Assembly (NCBI GenBank): GCA_002842855.1
Contig: PHEE01000019.1
Span: forward strand, 1 to 40,900
Length of the DNA: 40,900 bases
Reading direction: 5' to 3'
From: Alphaproteobacteria bacterium HGW-Alphaproteobacteria-4
Lineage (GTDB): Bacteria > Pseudomonadota > Alphaproteobacteria > Rhodobacterales > Rhodobacteraceae
This document shows, one piece after another, positions 34,759-40,900 of this stretch. Numbering within the stretch: position 1 is the stretch's first letter; each line of letters opens with the position of its first letter. Both the position numbers and the translations under genes were made by a program. The notes under the pieces are model-generated. The model saw only the letters and a list, made by a program, of their open reading frames with translations, ran no database searches and was not told the DNA's origin.

Positions 34759-35979
34759 ATGCGGCTTCTCATCTCCTTCGCGGCGCTCTTTCTGTCGGTG
34801 ATCTTCGTCCAGCTTGGCTCGGGCGCGGTGGCGCCGCTTGATGCCATTTCGGGGCTCGGGCTCGGCTTTTCCAAGGCCGAGGTCGGCATGCTCGGCTCGG
34901 CGCACTTTGTCGGCTTTTTCGTCGGCTGCTGGTGGGCGCCGCGGATGCTGGGCACGGTTGGCCACGCCCGCGCCTTCGCGGCGTTTTCGGCGATGGGCAC
35001 GATCGGCATTGCCGCACACATGATGCTGGTCAACCCCATCGCCTGGTCGGCCATGCGCATGCTCACCGGGCTTTCGGTGGCGGGCTGCTACACCATCATC
35101 GAGGCCTGGCTGCAAGCCAGCGTCACCAACGAAACCCGGGGCCGCGCCAGCGGGGTTTACCGGGTGGTCGATGTCGGCGCCTCGCTGGGTGCGCAGTTGA
35201 TGATCGGCGTGCTGACGCCGTCGAGCTACGCCAGCTACAACCTGCTCGCCATCCTCTGCTGTGCCGCACTTTTGCCCTTGGCGCTGACCCGCACCCGCGA
35301 ACCTGAAACCCCCGAGGCCCCCCGCCTGCGCCCCGCCATGGCCTGGGCGCGCTCGCCCCTGGCGGCGGTGGGGGTGGTGGTCACCGGAATTACCGGCGCC
35401 GCGTTTCGCTTTGTCGGCCCGGTCTATGCCGTCGAGGTGGGCCTTGGGCTCGACCAGATCGCGGTGTTTCTGGCGGTCTATGTGCTCGGCGGCTGGTTCG
35501 CGCAACTGCCGGTGGGCTGGCTTGCCGACCGCTTCGACCGCCGCTGGGTGCTGATCTGGCTGTCGCTCGCCTCGATTCTTGCCTCGGCGCTGACGGTGGC
35601 GCTGGCGGGGTCGGGCAGCATGGCGATTTACCTCGCTGCTGGCTTCTTCGGCTTTGCCACGCTGCCGATCTATTCGATCTCGTCGGCGCATGCGCATGAC
35701 CACGCCACCGCCTCCGAGCGGGTCGAGCTTTCGGCGGCGCTGCTGTTCCTCTACGCAATTGGCGCCATCACGTCGCCCGTGCTGGCATCGCTGCTGATCG
35801 AGGGCTTCGGCCCCGCGTCGATGTTCTGGGCAATTGCGCTGGTGCATCTGGTGCTGGCGGTGTTCGGCCTCTGGCGCATGGCGCTTCGCCCCGGCCCGCG
35901 CCGCCGCCGCCCCTACACCTGGATGCCGCGCACCTCGTTCATCGTGGGGCGGCTGTTCGGGCGCGGCCGCGACGATTGA
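34759..35979 (+). CDS. MFS transporter (YcaD-like)
   Basis: The 406-residue inner-membrane protein has 12 predicted membrane helices in two groups of six. The N-terminal half contains MRMLTGLSVAGCYTIIEAWL and TRGRASGVYRV, which is the motif of the YcaD/YfkF-like uncharacterised MFS branch. The loop between helices 8 and 9 carries the general MFS motif as GWLADRFDRR. The C-terminus is basic (RPGPRRRRPYTW). Substrate is unknown. No ribosome-binding site precedes the ATG, and the promoter candidate suggests leaderless translation. The SDR gene follows after 65 bases with its own candidate promoter. Confidence 0.88.
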   Translation: MRLLISFAALFLSVIFVQLGSGAVAPLDAISGLGLGFSKAEVGMLGSAHFVGFFVGCWWAPRMLGTVGHARAFAAFSAMGTIGIAAHMMLVNPIAWSAMRMLTGLSVAGCYTIIEAWLQASVTNETRGRASGVYRVVDVGASLGAQLMIGVLTPSSYASYNLLAILCCAALLPLALTRTREPETPEAPRLRPAMAWARSPLAAVGVVVTGITGAAFRFVGPVYAVEVGLGLDQIAVFLAVYVLGGWFAQLPVGWLADRFDRRWVLIWLSLASILASALTVALAGSGSMAIYLAAGFFGFATLPIYSISSAHAHDHATASERVELSAALLFLYAIGAITSPVLASLLIEGFGPASMFWAIALVHLVLAVFGLWRMALRPGPRRRRPYTWMPRTSFIVGRLFGRGRDD

Positions 35980-35982
35980 CCC

Positions 35983-36011
35983 TTAATCCGCGGCCTCCGC
36001 GCCCCCATATG
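35983..36011 (+). promoter_or_regulatory. Candidate promoter of the SDR gene
   Basis: TTAATC (35983-35988) and CATATG (36006-36011) are 17 bases apart. Transcription from about 36018 would start on a small hairpin, GGTGC-AGGG-GCACC (36018-36031), just before AAAGGAGGT. Confidence 0.4.
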
Positions 36012-36044
36012 CCAATAGGTGCAGGGGCACCAAAGGAGGTCACA

Positions 36045-36797
36045 ATGGATATTCGTTTTGACAGCAAGGTGGCACTGGTAACCGGCGCAGGTTCCGGCAT
36101 TGGCGCCGCAATCGCCCGCGAGCTGGCAGCATCGGGGGCAAGCGTTGCGGTCAGCGATATTGACCGCGCCGCCGCCGACCGGGTGGTGGCCGAAATCGCC
36201 ACCGCAGGCGGCACTGCGGCGGCTTTTACCTGCAATGTCGCCAGCGCCGGCGCGGTGGCCGAGATGACTTCGGCGGTGGTAGCGCGCTTTGGCGGGCTGC
36301 ACCTCGTGGTCAACAACGCCGGCATCGGCGGCCCCAGCGCGCCGGTGGGCGATTACCCGCTCGATGGCTGGCGGCAGGTGATGGGCGTCAACCTAGACGG
36401 GGTGTTCTACGGCATGCGCGCCGCAATGCCGCATCTGATCGCGGCGGGCGGCGGCGCAATTGTCAACGTCGCCTCGATCCTGGGCTCGGTGGGCTTTGCC
36501 AACGCCCCCGCCTATGTCGCGACCAAACACGCGGTGGTCGGGCTGACCAAGAACGCGGCGCTCGAATATGCCGCCGCCGGGGTGCGTGTCAACGCGGTGG
36601 GCCCGGGCTTCATCCGCACGCCACTGCTTGATCTGCTGCCCCCCGAAGCGCTTGATGGCATTGCCGCCATGCACCCGCTCAAGCGGCTTGGAACCGCCGA
36701 AGAGGTCGCGGCGCTGGTGCTGTTCCTGCTCTCGGATCAGGCAAGCTTCATTACCGGGTCGTATCACCTTGTCGATGGCGGCTATACCGCGCAATGA
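36045..36797 (+). CDS. Short-chain dehydrogenase/reductase
   Basis: The 250-residue NAD(P)-dependent oxidoreductase is of the classical SDR type: cofactor motif TGAGSGIG (13-20), D38 after the second strand (VSDID), which favours NAD(H), NNAG (90-93), and catalytic S144, Y157 and K161 (YVATK). The C-terminal PGFIRTPLL and DGGYTAQ ends are standard. The ATG at 36045 has a perfect AAGGAGGT five bases upstream. Substrate cannot be assigned; relatives act on 3-oxoacyl, sugar or steroid-like ketones. It is followed by metG after 86 bases. Confidence 0.9.
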   Translation: MDIRFDSKVALVTGAGSGIGAAIARELAASGASVAVSDIDRAAADRVVAEIATAGGTAAAFTCNVASAGAVAEMTSAVVARFGGLHLVVNNAGIGGPSAPVGDYPLDGWRQVMGVNLDGVFYGMRAAMPHLIAAGGGAIVNVASILGSVGFANAPAYVATKHAVVGLTKNAALEYAAAGVRVNAVGPGFIRTPLLDLLPPEALDGIAAMHPLKRLGTAEEVAALVLFLLSDQASFITGSYHLVDGGYTAQ

Positions 36798-36883
36798 ACG
36801 ATCCAAGGCCAGCGGGGCAAACCCTCTGGCCTTGCCCGCACAAGGGCTGTAAACCGCGCTGAAACGGCTAGAGAAGGCGCGCG

Positions 36884-38626
36884 ATGGCCCCGATACGCAA
36901 ACGGCATCTGATCACCTCGGCGATCCCCTATATCAACGGCATCAAGCACCTTGGCAACCTCGTGGGCAGCCAGTTGCCCGCCGACCTTTACGCCCGCTAC
37001 CTGCGCGCGCGCGGACACGAGGTGATGTTCATCTGCGCCACCGACGAACACGGCACCCCGGCCGAGCTTGCCGCCGCCAAGGCTGGCAAGCCGGTGGCCG
37101 AATACTGCACCGAAATGCATGAGGTGCAGGCCGAACTCGCGCGCGGTTTCCGGCTTTCGTTCGACCATTTCGGCCGCTCTTCCAGCCCGCGCAACCACGC
37201 GCTCACGCAGTATTTCGCAAAGACCCTTGGCGAGCAGGGGCTGATTTCCGAGGTGGCCGAAAAGCAGGTGTTTTCGGTCGATGACAACCGCTTTCTGCCC
37301 GACCGCTACATCGAAGGCACCTGCCCCAACTGCGGCTACGACCGCGCGCGCGGCGATCAGTGCGAAAACTGCACCAAGCAGCTTGACCCGACCGACCTTC
37401 TCAACCCGCGCTCGGCCATTTCCGGCTCGACCCGGCTTGAGGTGCGCGAAACCAAGCACCTCTACCTGCGCCAGCGCAGCCTGAAGGGCGAGATTGCTGC
37501 CTGGATCGACTCCAAGACCGATTGGCCGCTGCTGACCACCTCGATTGCCAGGAAATGGCTCAATGATGGCGACGGCCTGCAAGACCGGGGTATCACCCGC
37601 GACCTACACTGGGGCGTGCCCGCGCAGTTTGAAGGCGCGCCGTGGCAGGGCATGGAGGGCAAGGTCTTTTACGTCTGGTTCGATGCCCCGATCGAATACA
37701 TCAGCGCCACCGCCGAATGGGCCGACGCCACCGGCCAGGATGATGCCGCCTGGCAACGCTGGTGGCGCACCGACAAGGGCGCGGCCGACGTGACCTATAC
37801 CGAGTTCATGGGCAAGGATAACGTGCCCTTCCACACGCTTTCCTTCCCCGCCACCATCATCGGCGCAAACCGCGCCGGGGGCGCCGCGTGGAAGCTGGTC
37901 GATTACATCAAGTCGTTCAATTACCTCAACTATGACGGTGGCCAGTTTTCCACCAGCCAGGGCCGCGGCGTGTTCATGGATCAGGCGCTTTCCATTCTGC
38001 CCGCCGATTACTGGCGCTGGTGGCTGCTAAGCCATGCCCCCGAAAGTGCGGACAGCGAATTCACCTGGGAAAACTTCCAAGCCAGCGTCAACAAGGATCT
38101 GGCCGACGTGCTCGGCAACTTCGTGTCGCGCATCACCAAGTTCTGCCGCGGCAAGTTCGGCGAGGCGGTGCCCGCAGGCGGCGATTACGGCCCGCAGGAA
38201 GCGGCGCTGATTGCCGCCGTGGCCGAAGGCGTGGCCGCCTATCAGGCGGCGATGGATGCCATGTCGGTGCGCCGCGCCGCGCAGGATCTGCGCGCGCTCT
38301 GGGTGCTTGGCAACGAATACCTGCAATCCGCCGCGCCCTGGACCGTGTTCAAGACCGACCCGGCCCGTGCCGCAGCCCAAACCCGCCTGTCGCTCAACCT
38401 CGTGCGGCTTTACGCGGTGCTTTCCGAACCCTTCATTCCCGATGCGGCGGCTTCGATGCTGGCAGGCATGCAGACCACCAACCGCGACTGGCCCGAAGAT
38501 GTGGCCACGGCTCTCGCCGCCCTGCCCGCAGGCCACGCCTTCACCACCCCAGAAGTGCTGTTTCGCAAGATCGCCGATGAAGAGAGGGAAGACTGGCAAA
38601 AGCGGTTTTCAGGCATCCGCAGCTGA
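36884..38626 (+). CDS. metG: Methionyl-tRNA synthetase
   Basis: MetRS charges tRNA-Met in the cytoplasm. The 580-residue class I synthetase has the HIGH-like motif KHLGN (21-25) in [17 protein letters not shown], a four-Cys zinc knuckle C147-C150-C160-C163 (CPNCGYD...CENC) and the KMSKS loop in the divergent form FSTSQ (355-359). The helical anticodon-binding domain follows, and there is no C-terminal EMAP-like dimerisation domain. FSTSQ-type loops occur in related alphaproteobacterial MetRS. GAGAAGG lies seven bases upstream of the ATG. It is followed by a terminator that also serves the convergent csp pseudogene. Confidence 0.94.
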   Translation: MAPIRKRHLITSAIPYINGIKHLGNLVGSQLPADLYARYLRARGHEVMFICATDEHGTPAELAAAKAGKPVAEYCTEMHEVQAELARGFRLSFDHFGRSSSPRNHALTQYFAKTLGEQGLISEVAEKQVFSVDDNRFLPDRYIEGTCPNCGYDRARGDQCENCTKQLDPTDLLNPRSAISGSTRLEVRETKHLYLRQRSLKGEIAAWIDSKTDWPLLTTSIARKWLNDGDGLQDRGITRDLHWGVPAQFEGAPWQGMEGKVFYVWFDAPIEYISATAEWADATGQDDAAWQRWWRTDKGAADVTYTEFMGKDNVPFHTLSFPATIIGANRAGGAAWKLVDYIKSFNYLNYDGGQFSTSQGRGVFMDQALSILPADYWRWWLLSHAPESADSEFTWENFQASVNKDLADVLGNFVSRITKFCRGKFGEAVPAGGDYGPQEAALIAAVAEGVAAYQAAMDAMSVRRAAQDLRALWVLGNEYLQSAAPWTVFKTDPARAAAQTRLSLNLVRLYAVLSEPFIPDAAASMLAGMQTTNRDWPEDVATALAALPAGHAFTTPEVLFRKIADEEREDWQKRFSGIRS

Positions 38627-38663
38627 TCCGGGGGGCACCGACCCGCCCGCAACCGGTACCCCA

Positions 38664-38695
38664 AACGAAAACGGGGTGGGCTTTCGCCCACCCCG
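38664..38695 (-). terminator. Terminator of the (broken) csp gene, also after metG
   Basis: CGGGGTGGGC (38672-38681) and GCCCACCCCG (38686-38695) form a perfect ten-pair stem with loop TTTC. On the minus strand it is followed by TTTTCGTTT, so it is oriented for the csp pseudogene; rightward it lacks a T-run. Confidence 0.85.
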
Positions 38696-38718
38696 CTTCA
38701 ACCTGTCAGTGCCCGAAA

Positions 38719-38851
38719 TCAGGCCAGCGCGAGGTTGGTGGCCGATTCACGGCCGTCGCGGCTGGTTTCGATGTCGAAGGTCACTTTCTGACCGTCGTTC
38801 AGCGCACGAGCCTTTGGTGGTGTTGAACCATTTCACGGAGCCAGTAGCCAT
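38719..38851 (-). pseudogene. Cold-shock protein pseudogene with internal deletion and frameshift
   Basis: On the minus strand the gene starts with GGAGAGATCACG-ATG and reads MATGSVKWFNTTKG, then the frame is lost. The other end, in a different frame, reads ARALNDGQKVTFDIETSRDG and on to ESATNLALA-stop at 38719-38721. The region that should hold RNP1 (GFGFI) and RNP2 (VFVHI) is missing. The piece is 133 bp against 207 bp for the intact paralogue at 29062, so about 74 bp are gone, not a multiple of three. Translation from the ATG would stop after 34 residues. Both ribosome-binding site and terminator are intact, so the loss looks recent. Confidence 0.85.
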
Positions 38852-39155
38852 CGTGATCTCTCCTTCAATATGCCACCCACACGATTGCGGCGGCCCGGCT
38901 CAGTCAGTGCAGAATCGAAGGACTGGCCGATGAAGGTTCAGTGTCGATCAGATAACATCGCCCGGCTCATATGGGTGAGATGCCACAAAAACTCAAGAGG
39001 TTTGTGCAAATCCCCGCAGAATCGCATCGGGTGGCCTGATCCGCCAGATTGGCGAATATGCCCGCCTTTTCGACCGGTCCGACCCCCGTTCCGCCGAGAA
39101 ATCCGGCTTTTCTCTGCCAGCCTTTGCCGCCATGCTGCGGCCAAAGGGGAACATC
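38852..39155. other. Gap upstream of arginase, no gene seen
   Basis: This 300-base stretch holds the upstream region of the broken csp gene (leftward) and the leader of arginase (rightward). It is less G+C-rich than the flanks around 38935-39010. No ORF with a ribosome-binding site, no clear promoter pair and no strong palindrome could be named. An Lrp- or ArgR-type control site for the arginine genes would be expected here but none was recognised. Confidence 0.5.
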
Positions 39156-40082
39156 ATGCCACGACATTGCATTCTGATCGGCGCGCCGGTCGATACCGGG
39201 CAGCGCCACGCGGGCTGCCTGATGGGGCCCGCTGCGTACCGTGTGGCCGGGCTCGCCGCCACATTGACCGACCTGGGCCATACCGTCACCGACCATGGTG
39301 ATGCGCGGCCCGCCCCGGCGCGCGCATTGAAATGCGCCAACCCCGCCGTGCACCATCTGGGCGAAATCGTCGCCTGGACCGAGGCGCTGGCGGCTGCGGC
39401 GCGGGCGGGCATGGCCGAAGGTTTTCCGATCTTTCTGGGCGGCGACCATGCGCTTTCGCTCGGCAGTGTTTCGGGGGTTGCGGCGCATGCCAAGGCCGAG
39501 GGGCGACCGCTTTTTGTGCTCTGGCTCGATGCGCACACCGATTTTCACAGCGTCGAAACCACCCAGAGCGGCAACCTGCACGGCACGCCCATGGCCTATA
39601 TCGCCGGGCGCGAGGGGTTTGCCCCGTTTCCACCGTTTCCCGCCCCGGTGCCGGGCGAAAACATCTGCATGTTCGGTATCCGATCGGTGGACCCTGCCGA
39701 ACGCGACGCACTGCTGGCACGCGAAATCGAGATCAACGACATGCGCGTGCTCGATGAGCGCGGCATCATTGCGCCTCTGCGCGAGTTTCTGCACAAGGTG
39801 GCGGCGGCAAACGGACTTTTGCACGTTTCGCTCGATGTCGATTTTCTCGACCCCACGATTGCCCCCGCCGTGGGCACCACGGTGCCCGGCGGCACCACCT
39901 TTCGCGAGGCGCATCTGGTGATGGAACTCTTGCACGAATCCGGCCTCGTCAGCTCGCTCGATCTGGTCGAGCTGAACCCCTTTCTCGATGATCGCGGCCA
40001 CACCACGCGGCTGATGGTCGACCTTGTCGGCAGCCTGATGGGCCGCAAGGTGTTCGACCGCCCGACCCGGGGCTTTGCATGA
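39156..40082 (+). CDS. rocF: Arginase
   Basis: Arginase splits arginine into ornithine and urea in the cytoplasm, using two Mn ions. The 308-residue protein has all ureohydrolase metal ligands: GGDH (95-98, H98), DAHTD (125-129, D125, H127, D129) and SLDVDFLDP (225-233, D227, D229). The intervening [14 protein letters not shown] is typical of arginase rather than agmatinase, as is the [11 protein letters not shown] loop. The ATG at 39156 follows AAGGGGA by five bases and starts [16 protein letters not shown]; an in-frame ATG 24 bases upstream lacks a ribosome-binding site. Its stop overlaps the ornithine cyclodeaminase start. Confidence 0.93.
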   Translation: MPRHCILIGAPVDTGQRHAGCLMGPAAYRVAGLAATLTDLGHTVTDHGDARPAPARALKCANPAVHHLGEIVAWTEALAAAARAGMAEGFPIFLGGDHALSLGSVSGVAAHAKAEGRPLFVLWLDAHTDFHSVETTQSGNLHGTPMAYIAGREGFAPFPPFPAPVPGENICMFGIRSVDPAERDALLAREIEINDMRVLDERGIIAPLREFLHKVAAANGLLHVSLDVDFLDPTIAPAVGTTVPGGTTFREAHLVMELLHESGLVSSLDLVELNPFLDDRGHTTRLMVDLVGSLMGRKVFDRPTRGFA

Positions 40083-40900
40083 CCGCACCCTCGCGTCTGG
40101 CGCTGGTGCCGTTCGTCTCGGTCGCCAACATGATGCGGCTGGTGCATCACATCGGGCTCGAGCGGGTGCTGGTGGAACTGGCCGCCGAAATCGAAGCCGA
40201 TTTCCGCCGCTGGCCCGAGTTTGACAAGACGCCGCGCGTGGCCTCGCACAGCGCGGTGGGGGTGATCGAACTGATGCCCACCTCCGACGGCGAGACCTAC
40301 GGCTTCAAATACGTCAACGGCCACCCCAAGAACATGCGCGAGGGGTTGCAGACCGTGACCGCCTTTGGCCTGCTGGCCGATGTCGCGACCGGCTACCCCT
40401 TGCTGCTCAGCGAAATGACCCTGCTTACCGCCTTGCGCACCGCCGCCACCTCGGCCATGGCGGCGCGTTGGCTGGCACCCAAGGGCGCGCGCGTGATGGC
40501 GCTGATCGGCAACGGCGCGCAGTCCGAGTTTCAGGCGCTGGCCTTCAAGGCGGTCTGCGGCATTACCGAGGTGCGGCTTTACGATATCGACCCGGCGGCA
40601 ACCACGAAATGCGCGGCCAATCTGGCAGGGTCGGGGCTGAAGGTGGTGCCCTGCCGCTCGGCCGAGGCCGCCATCGAGGGCGCGCAGATCATCACCACCT
40701 GCACCGCCGACAAGCAATATGCGACGATTCTGGGCGACAACATGGTGGGCGCCGGCGTGCACCTCAACGCCATCGGCGGCGATTGCCCCGGCAAGACCGA
40801 GCTTGCACCCGGCATCCTCATGCGGTCGTCGGTATTCGTCGAATACCCCGAACAGACCCGGGTCGAGGGCGAGATTCAGCAGATGCCCGCCGATTTTCCG
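40079..40900 (+). CDS. ocd: Ornithine cyclodeaminase (cut by window edge)
   Basis: The enzyme converts ornithine to proline with release of ammonia, using bound NAD+. The frame is open from ATG at 40079 (overlapping the arginase stop as ATGA) to the window end, 274 codons, with no stop reached. It shows the ornithine cyclodeaminase/mu-crystallin pattern: substrate-site K77 in [29 protein letters not shown] before the Rossmann motif [14 protein letters not shown] (143-156), and the [10 protein letters not shown] loop. Usual length is about 350 residues, so the C-terminus is missing. With arginase it forms a two-step arginine-to-proline route. Confidence 0.92.
   Translation, partial: MTAPSRLALVPFVSVANMMRLVHHIGLERVLVELAAEIEADFRRWPEFDKTPRVASHSAVGVIELMPTSDGETYGFKYVNGHPKNMREGLQTVTAFGLLADVATGYPLLLSEMTLLTALRTAATSAMAARWLAPKGARVMALIGNGAQSEFQALAFKAVCGITEVRLYDIDPAATTKCAANLAGSGLKVVPCRSAEAAIEGAQIITTCTADKQYATILGDNMVGAGVHLNAIGGDCPGKTELAPGILMRSSVFVEYPEQTRVEGEIQQMPADFP

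Noticed and set aside
34387..35847. 486-codon minus-strand open frame opposite the MFS gene and the RTX fragment
   Set aside because: Composition is that of an antisense frame; it spans two unrelated plus-strand features.
36884..38626. Loss of the KMSKS loop in MetRS as a sign of inactivity
   Set aside because: FSTSQ in this position is a recognised variant in related alphaproteobacterial enzymes, and all other motifs are intact.

Overview
The window looks like a chromosomal stretch of a high-G+C alphaproteobacterium of the order Rhodobacterales (Rhodobacter/Paracoccus-like). This rests on lineage marks rather than any database search: a GAAC-N7-GAAC SOS box, CTGC-N3-GCAG PhaR operators at a polyhydroxybutyrate (PHB) locus, an mreBCD-pbp2-rodA operon, a hisBH-A-FE cluster, PhaR/PhaP/PhaC/PhaZ, and a dispersed intergenic element built around GGGGATATTT. 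No prophage, transposase, CRISPR array or rRNA operon is visible. Most of the window is core metabolism and cell-wall synthesis.

Layout. 1-3.5 kb: the start of glutamine-dependent NAD+ synthetase (cut by the window edge), a divergent metallo-beta-lactamase-fold hydrolase, and a secreted 19-repeat MORN protein. 3.6-7.3 kb: a translationally coupled tetR-hlyD-ABC-permease efflux operon behind a near-perfect palindromic operator. 7.3-9.1 kb: leuA, preceded by a 33-residue leader peptide with four consecutive Leu codons and mutually exclusive hairpins, the last of which overlaps the leuA ribosome-binding site. 9.2-15.8 kb: mreB, mreC, mreD, mrdA (PBP2) and rodA (elongasome), then a 2-hydroxyacid dehydrogenase. 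15.9-19.9 kb: histidine genes hisB, hisH, hisA, hisF and hisE, interrupted by an opposite-strand DUF2147 gene and by a low-G+C small membrane-protein ORF. 20.0-21.4 kb: class III aminotransferase. 21.4-25.9 kb: PHB cluster, with phaR, phaP and phaC leftward and phaZ rightward. 26.0-31.2 kb: alpha/beta hydrolase, thrS, a cold-shock gene and an acyl-CoA synthetase. 31.3-33.5 kb: an MsbA-like ABC exporter and tRNA-Leu(UAA). 33.6-36.8 kb: an orphan imuA-like gene under an SOS box, a fragment of an RTX-type protein, an MFS transporter and an SDR oxidoreductase. 36.9-40.9 kb: metG, a cold-shock pseudogene with an internal deletion, then arginase overlapping ornithine cyclodeaminase (cut by the right edge).

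How the genes work together. The mre-rodA block builds the lateral wall. The his block makes histidine. The pha block makes, coats, controls and degrades PHB granules, with PhaR sites placed to block phaP transcription. Arginase plus ornithine cyclodeaminase would take arginine to proline. No wholly new multi-gene system was found. The observations most worth following are the leuA leader (probably leaderless, probably acting on translation), the broken csp gene that kept its ribosome-binding site and terminator, the SOS box in front of an imuA that lacks imuB and dnaE2, and the repeated terminator-like GGGGATATTT elements.
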